NCBI GenBank assembly: GCA_041739345.1
Contig: JBGSNZ010000021.1
Coordinates: forward strand, 1 to 64,000
Reading direction: 5' to 3'
Length of the DNA: 64,000 nucleotides
Source of the DNA: DIGJ01 sp041739345
GTDB lineage: Bacteria; Bacillota; Clostridia; Lachnospirales; Lachnospiraceae
Positions 1 through 8,332 of this stretch are shown one piece after another. Position numbers and translations under genes: made by a program. Within the stretch, counting starts at the first letter, position 1. Every line of letters starts with the position of its first letter. Under the pieces are notes generated by a model. That model searched no databases. It had not been told where the DNA came from and saw nothing but the letters and a program-made list of their open reading frames with translations.

Positions 1-1
1 C

Positions 2-601
2 ACAATTGATACCGTTACTTCGGGCAATATTACCATTGGAAGTCAGAATATATGTGGAATTCAGGAGCCGGCGCTTTCTGACTTCCGCAGAAATAGATTG
101 GGTTTCATCTTTCAAGACTACAATCTTCTGGATACACTGACACTTCAAGAGAATATCGCACTTCCGCTTATCCTGTCGAAAAAAAAGGCAAGCCAGATCG
201 ACAAGCAGGTAAAGGATGTGGCCGTGCAGCTTGGAATTGAAAAGTTCCTGAAAAAATATCCTTCCGAGGTGTCCGGCGGGCAGCGTCAGCGCGCTTCTGC
301 GGCTAGGGCAATTGTAAACAAGCCGGAGATGATTTTAGCCGATGAACCTACCGGTGCGCTGGATTCAAAATCTGCGAGGGATTTGCTTCAATGTATACAG
401 GATCTGAACGAGGAACAGCTTGCTACCATCCTGCTTGTTACCCACGACGCTTTTGCTGCAAGCTTTTGCCAGCGAATCCTGTTTATCAAGGATGGTCTGC
501 TGTTCCGGGAAGTCAGCAGAAATGGCACTCGAAAACAATTCTATGACAGTATTATCAGCGTCGTTTCGGAACTTGGAGGTGACAGTCGTGACCTTTACTA
601 A
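2..601 (+). CDS. ABC transporter ATP-binding protein, BceA-like (5' end outside window)
   Basis: ATPase subunit of a peptide-antibiotic/lipid-type ABC transporter (MacB/BceA family). The reading frame is open from base 2, so the start and Walker A lie upstream; about 199 residues are visible. The Q-loop (FIFQDYNLL), signature VSGGQRQRASAARA, Walker B ILADEPTGALD and switch histidine LLVTHD are all seen. It overlaps the next gene, an FtsX-type permease, by 14 bases, which indicates translational coupling. In this family the pair detoxifies bacitracin- or lantibiotic-like peptides or acts as a sensor for a BceRS kinase; no such kinase is visible here, but it may lie upstream. Family call is firm, substrate is inference. 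Confidence 0.9.
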   Translation, partial: TIDTVTSGNITIGSQNICGIQEPALSDFRRNRLGFIFQDYNLLDTLTLQENIALPLILSKKKASQIDKQVKDVAVQLGIEKFLKKYPSEVSGGQRQRASAARAIVNKPEMILADEPTGALDSKSARDLLQCIQDLNEEQLATILLVTHDAFAASFCQRILFIKDGLLFREVSRNGTRKQFYDSIISVVSELGGDSRDLY

Positions 602-2633
602 TATTGCACTTAAAAACGTCCGAAAGAAATTCAGCAGTTATTTGATCTACTTTTTCAGCACCTTTTTCTCCGTGGTGATTTTCAATCTGTTCTGCTCCAT
701 GTATTATAATCCAACTTTTGAAAACTATCGCTTTGGAACGGGGAAAATGTCTATGCTGTTTCGTGGGGCGGCTGTTGCTGTTTTTCTGTTTGCCATTATT
801 TTTATCTTATACTCGGGCAACTATTTTATAAAAATGCAGAAAAAAGAAATCGCAATTTACTCCCTGCTTGGTATGAGAAAAGAAAAAATTGCTGTCATGA
901 TGTTCCTTGAAACATTTTTTATCGGTCTTCTTGCAGTCACCTTTGGAACATTGATTGGCACCATTTCGTCTAGTTTTTTTACCTCACTGCTGATGAGGTT
1001 GATGGCGGAGGGGACTTCTATCCCTTTTCATGTAGAGTTTAAAGCAGTTCTTGTGACAATCCTTGCATTTATTGCACTATTCATCATAAGCGGCATCCGG
1101 GCTTATAAAACAATCTATAAATACACTCTGATTGACCTGCTTTCTGCAGCAAAGCAAAGAGAGGGGGTACCCGCTTTTTCTCCTTTTGGGGCGGCGGTTG
1201 CGCTAGTGCTTTTGGCAGCCGGTTATGTGATTTCGTCAAAAATGGATGTCGATGTTAGTGGTATGCACCTTTTATTTCCTACTTTTATCGGAGCCATTTG
1301 TGTTACAATCGGAACCTTATTTCTATTTCGTAATTTAATACCGATGGCAATTGCTTTGCTGAAAAAGAGAAAATCGTTCTATTATCGAACATCTAACTTT
1401 ATTGGTGTTTCACAAATCGCGTTTCGGCTGAAAGCAAATTCTAAAATGCTGGCTGTGATTGCGCTGCTTACAGCCATCACAATCACAATGGTAAGCGCAT
1501 CTTATTCCTTTTACAGTGTAATAAAGGGAGATGCTACTGAGTGTTATGCGCCATTTTCCTATATTGCAAAAAATATTACCGAACAACAGCACGAGAAAAT
1601 TCGGAAGACAGTTTCTGATATCGGTGATGTCAAAATTACCTCAGAGGAAAAAATCGAACTGTTCGATGTTACTATGCAAAACGACCTGTATGCGATTAAA
1701 GATCAGCAGACAGGCACAGCCGTACCTGGTGAGAAAGTAAACGCCTATCTGATGTCCGAAAGTATGTACCTTAAGATCATAACGAGGACCCATCCGCTTA
1801 AGGGTTCCTACAGCGAAGCACGCACGGATTTTACGGGTGGTCTTAGTGATGAGAACTGCTATTTCCTTGACGGAAATGCGGTAACTGATTACAGTAGAAA
1901 ATTACCAGGCGAGAAAATCAATGTAAGTTTTCATGGTGAAAGTACTTCTTATACTGTAAATGGCGCCTCACAGCACAAATATATCGGTGCGCTGGATCTG
2001 TATAAGCACCCGACTCTCGTAGTCAGCGACAATACCTATAAACATTACCGTTCGCAGGCCAGTGCAGGTGAAATTGACACATTTTATGGCTTTCAATTTA
2101 ACGATGACTTGAAGTCCGGACGAACGGTTGACGCAATCAATCAGTTCATACCGGCCCGCTTTCATAACAGTGGGCTGCCGGGTAATATGAGTTATATCGA
2201 AATATACAAGGCAAATTTTCAGTTGTTTGGCTCCTATGTTTTTATTGGCTTTTTCTTGGGAGTGCTGTTTCTGTTGGCTTCTGGAAGCGTTATGTATTAC
2301 AAACTCATCATGGAGGCGCAGGAAGAAGCGCCACGGTATGAAATATTGCAAAAAACAGGAATGAAAAAAGGGGAGGTACTGTCCTCTGTTGCAAAACAGT
2401 TGGGGCTTATCTATGGAATTCCGCTTTTCTTAGGGCTGATCCATACATTGTTTGCACTGTTGACCTACAATCGGATGCTTGGATCTATGGGCCAGGAGAC
2501 ACCGACACTCCAGAACGCCGCAATGGCCGTGATCCTTTTCGTAGCAGTATATGGCGCTTTCTATGCGTTGTCTGTGAAAAGTTATCACGGTATTGTATGG
2601 AAGCGGGTGGGTGGTAGTGCCAATTTGCCTTAG
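588..2633 (+). CDS. FtsX-family ABC transporter permease, BceB-like
   Basis: Membrane subunit partnering the preceding ATPase. I choose GTG at 588, with GGAGGT at 575-580, giving 681 residues; the longer open frame from 420 lies inside the ATPase gene and lacks support. The protein begins TFTNIALKNVRKKFSSYL, the usual BceB opening, followed by a first membrane segment. Several more helices follow, then a large non-membrane domain of about residues 310-545 and three C-terminal helices. That layout matches the extracellular domain of BceB-type permeases, which binds the antibiotic-target lipid complex. Codon use in this pair looks more G+C-rich than in the genes that follow. Confidence 0.88.
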   Translation: MTFTNIALKNVRKKFSSYLIYFFSTFFSVVIFNLFCSMYYNPTFENYRFGTGKMSMLFRGAAVAVFLFAIIFILYSGNYFIKMQKKEIAIYSLLGMRKEKIAVMMFLETFFIGLLAVTFGTLIGTISSSFFTSLLMRLMAEGTSIPFHVEFKAVLVTILAFIALFIISGIRAYKTIYKYTLIDLLSAAKQREGVPAFSPFGAAVALVLLAAGYVISSKMDVDVSGMHLLFPTFIGAICVTIGTLFLFRNLIPMAIALLKKRKSFYYRTSNFIGVSQIAFRLKANSKMLAVIALLTAITITMVSASYSFYSVIKGDATECYAPFSYIAKNITEQQHEKIRKTVSDIGDVKITSEEKIELFDVTMQNDLYAIKDQQTGTAVPGEKVNAYLMSESMYLKIITRTHPLKGSYSEARTDFTGGLSDENCYFLDGNAVTDYSRKLPGEKINVSFHGESTSYTVNGASQHKYIGALDLYKHPTLVVSDNTYKHYRSQASAGEIDTFYGFQFNDDLKSGRTVDAINQFIPARFHNSGLPGNMSYIEIYKANFQLFGSYVFIGFFLGVLFLLASGSVMYYKLIMEAQEEAPRYEILQKTGMKKGEVLSSVAKQLGLIYGIPLFLGLIHTLFALLTYNRMLGSMGQETPTLQNAAMAVILFVAVYGAFYALSVKSYHGIVWKRVGGSANLP

Positions 2634-2755
2634 AATTAATTCCACAACTATCTGTTTTTATAAATGCATCCCAATGAGTCTCCTACGGGTGAGATAGAAT
2701 ATCCTATGGTATGGAGTAAATAAACATACCCTTTATAATGAAATAAGAAAATCTA

Positions 2756-2792
2756 GAGGCATTGAGATAGAAAAATCTTGTTGCCTCGTTTT
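2756..2792 (+). terminator. rho-independent terminator
   Basis: GAGGCA at 2756-2761 pairs with TGCCTC at 2782-2787, with a short extra GAT/ATC stem inside, followed by GTTTTT. It probably ends the BceAB-like transcript. Confidence 0.6.
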
Positions 2793-2852
2793 TAGAAACA
2801 ACTGTAATTAAGATGTATAATAAAATAAATTTTATTATTTGGGAGGGCAGAT

Positions 2853-2903
2853 ATGAACTCTGAAATCGTTATGTACCAGACCGAAGATGGCTATGTATAT
2901 TGA
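2853..2903 (+). pseudogene. possible RhuM-family gene remnant
   Basis: A 16-codon reading frame with a good ribosome site (GGGAGG at 2841-2846) encodes MNSEIVMYQTEDGYVY and then stops. From memory this resembles the first residues of RhuM/virulence-RhuM proteins, which usually begin with an I-x-Y-Q-T-E-D-G-like stretch. The remainder of such a gene is absent; the GntR regulator starts 72 bases later. I read it as a decayed fragment left by a deletion, or a chance leader ORF. Low certainty. Confidence 0.3.
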
Positions 2904-2975
2904 CAAATTAATAAAACTGATATACAATGTACTGGTACAACAAGTACACTATATGCCAGCAAGGAGAAAATTTCT

Positions 2976-3353
2976 GTGGAAATCATAATTAGTAGTAATA
3001 CAAGCAAACCCATATATGAACAAATAACATCTCAAATAAAAGCAATGATTATGAGTGGTGATTTGCAAACTGGCGAGCCTATTCCCTCTATGCGTTCAAT
3101 GGCAAAGTCACTTCATGTTAGCGTAATAACGGTTCAAAAGGCCTATGAAGATTTACAGCGAGATGGGTTTATCGAAACTACAGTGGGACGCGGTAGTTTT
3201 GTATCTGCTCAGAATAGAGATTTTATTCAAGAAGAACAACAACGCAAAGTAGAGAAATATTTACAAGAAGCTGCTGATATTGGAAGAACAAATGGAATTT
3301 CTATTGAAAAACTTGTTGAATTGTTACGGCTGTTCTATGGAGAGGAGTTTTGA
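2976..3353 (+). CDS. GntR-family transcriptional regulator, YtrA subfamily
   Basis: A 125-residue one-domain repressor. The GTG start at 2976 has AAGGAG at 2961-2966. The N-terminal winged helix (about residues 10-75) contains QAYEDLQRDGFIE-type recognition and wing sequence with VGRGSFV at the end, characteristic of GntR proteins. The C-terminal tail is short, as in the YtrA subfamily that controls ABC transporters. The next two genes encode an ATPase and an ABC-2 permease and overlap or nearly overlap it, so it almost certainly represses its own operon. The effector is unknown. Confidence 0.9.
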   Translation: MEIIISSNTSKPIYEQITSQIKAMIMSGDLQTGEPIPSMRSMAKSLHVSVITVQKAYEDLQRDGFIETTVGRGSFVSAQNRDFIQEEQQRKVEKYLQEAADIGRTNGISIEKLVELLRLFYGEEF

Positions 3354-3355
3354 AA

Positions 3356-4216
3356 ATGAATAATTGTTTAGAGGTACACAATTTATCAAAAAGTTATAAT
3401 GGTTTTACATTATCGGATGCATCCTTTGTTGTTCCCAAAGGTACTATTATGGGGCTTATTGGTGAGAACGGTGCAGGTAAAAGTACAACCATAGGTGCTA
3501 TTTTAGGGCTTATAAAAAAGAATAGTGGTACTGTGTCTTTTTTCGGTAATGATGCTGGTACTATTAATAAAACAACATATGAGCAAATTGGAGTGGTATT
3601 TGATGGAAGCAATTTTCCTGAAATTCTTTCTCCTAAACGAATCAACTACATAATGAAAAAAATATATTCAACATGGGACGAACTATTATATTTTAGTTAC
3701 CTAGAAAGAATGAACCTGCCATTAGATAAAAAAATTAAAGAATTTTCTAAGGGCATGAAAATGAAATTAGGAATATTGACTGCATTAGCTCATCATCCTA
3801 AACTTCTGATTTTAGATGAAGCCACCAGCGGTTTAGACCCAATTGTACGTGATGACATTTTAGACATATTTTTAGAATTTGTACAAGATGCTGAACATTC
3901 TATTTTAGTATCTTCACACATTACAAGTGATTTGGAGAAGATTGCTGACTATATAACATTTATACATCAAGGTAATGTAGTTTTCAGTAAACCAAAAGAT
4001 GAACTACTCTATAATTATGGGATTATTAAGTGTGGTGCAGCTTTATTTGACAGTCTTGACAAAACAGATATTTTAGTATACCGCAAAAAAGACTACGAAT
4101 GGGAAATACTTGTCGCTGATAAAGCAAAGGTTCAAAAGAAATATCCCAAAGCTATAATTGATAATACTACAATAGACAATATTATGCTTTTATATGTGAA
4201 AGGAGAAAGAGAATGA
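3356..4216 (+). CDS. ABC transporter ATP-binding protein
   Basis: A 286-residue ATPase of the ABC-2/drug-export class. The ATG at 3356 has AGGAG eight bases upstream and is preferred over the in-frame TTG at 3350. Walker A is GENGAGKST near residue 40, the signature is FSKGMKMKLGI, Walker B is LLILDEATSGLD, and the switch histidine is in SSHITSDL. A C-terminal extension of about 70 residues after the ATPase core is usual for these proteins. It lies two bases after the GntR stop and overlaps the permease by four bases (ATGA). Confidence 0.92.
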   Translation: MNNCLEVHNLSKSYNGFTLSDASFVVPKGTIMGLIGENGAGKSTTIGAILGLIKKNSGTVSFFGNDAGTINKTTYEQIGVVFDGSNFPEILSPKRINYIMKKIYSTWDELLYFSYLERMNLPLDKKIKEFSKGMKMKLGILTALAHHPKLLILDEATSGLDPIVRDDILDIFLEFVQDAEHSILVSSHITSDLEKIADYITFIHQGNVVFSKPKDELLYNYGIIKCGAALFDSLDKTDILVYRKKDYEWEILVADKAKVQKKYPKAIIDNTTIDNIMLLYVKGERE

Positions 4217-4842
4217 GAGGATTACTTCAAAAAGACTTCTATATTGCAAAAGCAAATATGTTAATTATGGCTATTGGATTAATTGTAATTGGGTTTGGTA
4301 TGTCGTTTTTAATGGAAATTGGAACAATATTGGTAATAGCTCCTCCAATTTTTACGACCGCAGTATTTATTAGCATAACAGTAGATGCAACATCAAAATG
4401 GGAACGTCTAGCAATTACTATGCCCATATCCCGCGAAGATATTATTTTAAGTAAGTTCTTATCCTATGTCATACTATCAATCTTCGGCATTGTAGTTGGT
4501 GTTATACCTTGCATTATTATTGGTTGGTTTCAAGGAAGTTTCATATCGCTTTCGTCATTATTGTTATATAGTTTTTTAGGACTAAGTGCGTCTTTTATTG
4601 CAGGATGTTTCAGTTTACCACTTGCTTTTATCTTTGATGCGGAAAAGGCGCAAATTGTATTTATGGTTTCATTTATAGCAGCAAGTGGAATTATTACATT
4701 AGCTATTTTATTCATAAATTTATTTATCCCAGTAAAAGGACATATGATTTTTTCGAGCTTTGCGGTGTTTGTGTTTTCTATGTTGTTATTTTATATTTCT
4801 TTTGCAGTAGCCAAAAGAATGTACAATACGAAGGATATATAA
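4213..4842 (+). CDS. ABC-2 type permease (GntR-operon type)
   Basis: A 209-residue integral membrane protein with about six hydrophobic helices, starting MRGLLQKDFYIAKANML, the opening typical of the small ABC-2 permeases found beside YtrA-type GntR regulators. Its ATG overlaps the ATPase stop codon by four bases. Together they form a small exporter, probably for a peptide, lipid or antibiotic; cargo cannot be inferred. The family relation to phenol-soluble-modulin or lantibiotic exporters is distant. Confidence 0.82.
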   Translation: MRGLLQKDFYIAKANMLIMAIGLIVIGFGMSFLMEIGTILVIAPPIFTTAVFISITVDATSKWERLAITMPISREDIILSKFLSYVILSIFGIVVGVIPCIIIGWFQGSFISLSSLLLYSFLGLSASFIAGCFSLPLAFIFDAEKAQIVFMVSFIAASGIITLAILFINLFIPVKGHMIFSSFAVFVFSMLLFYISFAVAKRMYNTKDI

Positions 4843-4871
4843 TATAAAATTAATATTTGGAGGAACAGGAA

Positions 4872-5543
4872 ATGCCATCAATTCTTATTGTTGAAGATGA
4901 TAATGATATAAATAATATGATAACTGATTCACTGACCAAAAATAATTATTCATGTGTGCAGGCTTTTTCCGGAACAGAGGCTCTTTTAAGAATGGAACAG
5001 AGTAAATTTGATTTGATACTGTTGGATTTGATGTTGCCTGGAATGAGCGGTAATATAGTTATCAAAAAAATCAAGCCTGAAAATAACACTCCAGTGATCG
5101 TGATTTCATCAAAGGATGAACTCGACAGCAAGGTCGATCTGCTTTCAGCCGGTGCTGAAGACTACATAACAAAGCCATTTGAAATAAAAGAACTGCTTGC
5201 TAGGGTTGAGGTTCAGTTAAGAAGAAACAGCAGCACTGTTACGAATACCATTCATGTCCATAAAGACCTATCACTTAACAGTGAGACATACCAGGTTACT
5301 ATAAATGTCAATGATATAAGCCTTACAAAACAGGAATTTAAAATTTTAGAACTTCTGATGACCTTTCCGTACAAAGTTTTCAGTAAGCAAGATATCTATG
5401 AATACGCATGGGATGACTATTATATCGGTGAAGATAAAACGATTAATGTACATATAAGCAATATTAGGCAGAAACTCAAAAAAGTTTCAGATGAAGAGTA
5501 TATTGAAACTGTATGGGGTATCGGCTTTAAACTATCAAAGTAA
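4872..5543 (+). CDS. OmpR/PhoB-family response regulator
   Basis: A 223-residue DNA-binding response regulator. ATG 4872 is preferred to the TTG at 4857, because GGAGG at 4859-4863 sits eight bases before the ATG and overlaps the TTG. The receiver domain has acidic residues 8-10, the phosphoacceptor D52 in LLDLMLPG, S80, and K101 in ITKPF. The C-terminal winged helix ends with NVHISNIRQKLKK and a TVWGIGFKL wing. Its partner kinase is most likely at 7399, separated by an ABC exporter. This order is common for lantibiotic/bacitracin-response loci, where the regulator switches on the exporter. Confidence 0.92.
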   Translation: MPSILIVEDDNDINNMITDSLTKNNYSCVQAFSGTEALLRMEQSKFDLILLDLMLPGMSGNIVIKKIKPENNTPVIVISSKDELDSKVDLLSAGAEDYITKPFEIKELLARVEVQLRRNSSTVTNTIHVHKDLSLNSETYQVTINVNDISLTKQEFKILELLMTFPYKVFSKQDIYEYAWDDYYIGEDKTINVHISNIRQKLKKVSDEEYIETVWGIGFKLSK

Positions 5544-5546
5544 CAT

Positions 5547-5564
5547 CTTTAACATTTCTTTAAC
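5547..5564 (+). promoter_or_regulatory. possible response-regulator box
   Basis: Two direct copies of CTTTAAC start at 5547 and 5558, an 11-base period, just downstream of the regulator gene and 70-90 bases before the exporter start. OmpR-type dimers bind such one-turn repeats. A site for the adjacent regulator is an inference. Confidence 0.4.
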
Positions 5565-5636
5565 TTTTATTTGCGATATGTTTGTACTTGATCTGTATAC
5601 TCAGTTACAGAAACAAATACAAAAGGAGACGCCAAA

Positions 5637-6551
5637 ATGGAATATTTATTAAATACAAATTGCCTGACAAAACAGTTCAAAAATTGTAAAGCGGTAAATA
5701 ATGTCAGTATGAGCATCAAACAGGGAGAAATATATGGCTTTATAGGCAGAAACGGAGCGGGAAAAACAACTTTTCTAAAAATGATAAGTGGACTTACCTA
5801 TCCTACCAGTGGGGAAATTTCACTGTTTGGATACAGTGGAAGTGATATGAAAAAGATGTATTCAAGAATAGGAACGCTTATTGAAGACCCAGGACTTTAC
5901 CCTAATCTGTGTGCATATGACAACCTTAAACTAAAATGTTTATGTGTTGGTATAAACAAACCGGACTACATTTCAAATCTGCTGAAAACAGTTGGTCTTT
6001 TGGATGTAGGAAAAAAGAGTATCCGAAACTACTCCCTGGGGATGAAGCAAAGACTTGGGATTGCCATGGCTCTTGTCGGAGAACCTGACCTCCTTGTTCT
6101 AGATGAACCGACAAATGGTCTTGATCCTCAGGGTATTGCCGAGGTACGTGATACAATCATCAAGCTGAACAAAGAAAAAAATATAACGATTATAGTTTCA
6201 AGTCATATTCTTGAAGAACTTTCTAAAATTGCAACAAATTATGGAATTATTCATAACGGCACACTGATTGAGCAAATGACAAGAGAAGAACTGCTAGCAA
6301 GATGCTGTGAACGAATTGAAATAAAACTTGAACAGCCTGAACTTGCCTGTACGATTCTTGACAAAATGAACTTTATGGACTATAAGGTAGTTGAAAAGAA
6401 TAAAATACATGTCTTTGAACGCCTTGAAGAAATTAGCGATATCGCAATGGAGCTTGTGAATCAGGGTATAAAAATTCAATCTATAACAGTTGCAAGTGAA
6501 GCGCTTGAAGAATTCTTTTTTGAACTTACAGGAGGTAATAAAGATGCTTAA
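5637..6551 (+). CDS. ABC transporter ATP-binding protein, BcrA/lantibiotic type
   Basis: A 304-residue ATPase with Walker A GRNGAGKTTF near residue 40, signature YSLGMKQRLGIAMAL, Walker B LLVLDEPTNGLDPQG and SSHILEEL, followed by about 90 C-terminal residues. This composition is that of BcrA/NukF-like exporters for bacitracin and lantibiotics. The start follows AAGGAG by eight bases and a 93-base gap after the response regulator, which carries the candidate regulator box. It overlaps its permease by eight bases. The role in self-protection or antibiotic resistance is inferred from the flanking two-component genes. Confidence 0.9.
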   Translation: MEYLLNTNCLTKQFKNCKAVNNVSMSIKQGEIYGFIGRNGAGKTTFLKMISGLTYPTSGEISLFGYSGSDMKKMYSRIGTLIEDPGLYPNLCAYDNLKLKCLCVGINKPDYISNLLKTVGLLDVGKKSIRNYSLGMKQRLGIAMALVGEPDLLVLDEPTNGLDPQGIAEVRDTIIKLNKEKNITIIVSSHILEELSKIATNYGIIHNGTLIEQMTREELLARCCERIEIKLEQPELACTILDKMNFMDYKVVEKNKIHVFERLEEISDIAMELVNQGIKIQSITVASEALEEFFFELTGGNKDA

Positions 6552-7389
6552 TGTAATGAAAATGGACCTATATAGAATGTTTAAAAGTAAAATCACATGG
6601 ATTATATTAATTGTGGTCGGAATTCTGGCAGTTATGACTATGTTTACATACCACTCTGAGCATGAGCATTTTGTAAAGCGTAATTTAGAATCAATGGTTG
6701 CAGAAGGCTATACGCAAGAGGAAGCAGCAGAAGTACTTACCAATCATGCACAAGACCCTATGTATTCAGTAGATAGCATATTTGATATATTTTATTTTTA
6801 TTCCAAGCTTATTGTAAATTCATACATAGGATTATTTATAGCAATATTTACAGTAATCTTTGTAGGCTCAGAAAAAAGTACGGGTTTTGTTAAGAATATT
6901 GCAGGTCAGCCGTCGATAAGATTTCGGACGATACTATCAAAATGCTTTTCAATTATAGTGTTTACGAGCATGATTTTAATTCTATATTTTGCAATATCCG
7001 TAATATGTTCTCAGCTATTATTCGGATATATCAGCTTTGGATTATACAGCCTATCAAATATGCTGGCATATACTCTGACTCAGATGTTTTTAACTACTGC
7101 GCTGTGTATTGTAGTAATGTGTATTTCAGAGCTGATTAGAAATCAAGCTGTCAGCATGGCTATTGGCGTTCTTCTCCCCATAGGAGTTTTAAGGATGTTT
7201 ACAGGTAAACTAGATGGCTTAATAGAAAATTTTTCATTCACATCACAGCTGATAACTGTTAATATAGCCAGTCTTCCGCTGCATTCTAATCTCAGTGAAT
7301 ACCAGCATGCATGGTTTGTTGGCACAGTATTTCTTGTTATTGCAGTTGCAATTAGTATCTTCTCAATGACGAAAAGAGATATAAGATAA
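6544..7389 (+). CDS. ABC-2 permease of the two-component-linked exporter
   Basis: A 281-residue membrane protein. The ATG at 6544 has GGAGG at 6531-6535; the longer frame from 6490 lies inside the ATPase gene. The N-terminal MKMDLYRMFKSKITWIIL opening, a first helix near residues 18-38, a non-membrane stretch of about 60 residues, then five helices, match ABC-2/lantibiotic permeases. It pairs with the overlapping ATPase and is followed nine bases later by the kinase, so all four genes can be expressed together. Confidence 0.85.
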   Translation: MLNVMKMDLYRMFKSKITWIILIVVGILAVMTMFTYHSEHEHFVKRNLESMVAEGYTQEEAAEVLTNHAQDPMYSVDSIFDIFYFYSKLIVNSYIGLFIAIFTVIFVGSEKSTGFVKNIAGQPSIRFRTILSKCFSIIVFTSMILILYFAISVICSQLLFGYISFGLYSLSNMLAYTLTQMFLTTALCIVVMCISELIRNQAVSMAIGVLLPIGVLRMFTGKLDGLIENFSFTSQLITVNIASLPLHSNLSEYQHAWFVGTVFLVIAVAISIFSMTKRDIR

Positions 7390-7398
7390 GAGGTATCT

Positions 7399-8313
7399 AT
7401 GATAATAATAACAGTTGCATCTTTAATAATAGCACTTGTGAGTGTAATAATGCTGATTTCATACAGGCGACAGGTTAAAAATATCTGTCGCCAGTTGGCG
7501 TTTATAGGTAATCATAACAGTAATATGATCATTACACAGAATATAGATTCAACTGATATAAGTGAATTGATAGAACAGATTAACACCCTGCTTGAGTGCC
7601 AGAAAAAGCAGAGAATTGATTATCAGTTTAAAGATTCGAATTTGAAAGAAATAATAACAAATCTGTCCCATGACATCAGAACTCCGTTGACATCACTTGA
7701 CGGATACTTTCAGTTACTTGCAGAATCAGATACAAAGGCGGACAGAGAACGTTATACTGCAATAATTAAAGGTCGGATAAAAAGTCTGAAGGAAATGCTT
7801 GATGAACTGTTTACCTACACTAAACTGCAGAACGACAGTTATAAACTGGATGTTACGCCACATAATATCAATAAGTTATTCTGTGATACAATCTTCTCTT
7901 TCTACGATGATTTTAAAGAAAGAAACATTGAACCTGATATTCAGATTACGGATGAACAGCTAAGCGTTATCTGTAACGATGCGGCACTTAAAAGAGTACT
8001 TCAAAACATAATAAAAAATGGTCTTGAACATAGCCAAAATCAAATTGAAATCAGTCTTAAAAGAGTTAATAGCAAGGCTATAATAAAATTCAAAAACAGA
8101 TACAAAAATTCGGAAAATATTGATATAGAACAGATTTTTGATCGTTTCTATAAGGCGGATAAAGCCAGAAGCAACACTTCTACTGGGCTTGGATTAGCTA
8201 TTGCAAAAGGATTAGTAGTAAAAATGGGAGGCGATATTTCAGCAAATCTTGCAGATGGTACGTTCCAGATTGTGTTAGAATTTGAGTCTCAAAATAATTT
8301 TCCAGATCATTAA
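7399..8313 (+). CDS. sensor histidine kinase
   Basis: A 304-residue kinase with one N-terminal membrane helix and almost no extracellular domain, as in intramembrane-sensing kinases that work with ABC exporters. The phosphorylated histidine is H91 in NLSHDIRTPLTSL. The N box (NIIKNGLEHSQ), F box (IFDRFYKAD) and G2 box (STGLGLAIAKGLV) are present, so the kinase appears active. It is the likely partner of the response regulator at 4872. Lack of a sensor domain suggests the transporter reports the signal, which is inference. Confidence 0.9.
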   Translation: MIIITVASLIIALVSVIMLISYRRQVKNICRQLAFIGNHNSNMIITQNIDSTDISELIEQINTLLECQKKQRIDYQFKDSNLKEIITNLSHDIRTPLTSLDGYFQLLAESDTKADRERYTAIIKGRIKSLKEMLDELFTYTKLQNDSYKLDVTPHNINKLFCDTIFSFYDDFKERNIEPDIQITDEQLSVICNDAALKRVLQNIIKNGLEHSQNQIEISLKRVNSKAIIKFKNRYKNSENIDIEQIFDRFYKADKARSNTSTGLGLAIAKGLVVKMGGDISANLADGTFQIVLEFESQNNFPDH

Positions 8314-8332
8314 TGAGGGGAGTCAGAGGTTT

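Noticed and set aside
4857..4872. TTG start of the response regulator
   Set aside because: It would overlap the ribosome site GGAGG; ATG 4872 has proper spacing.
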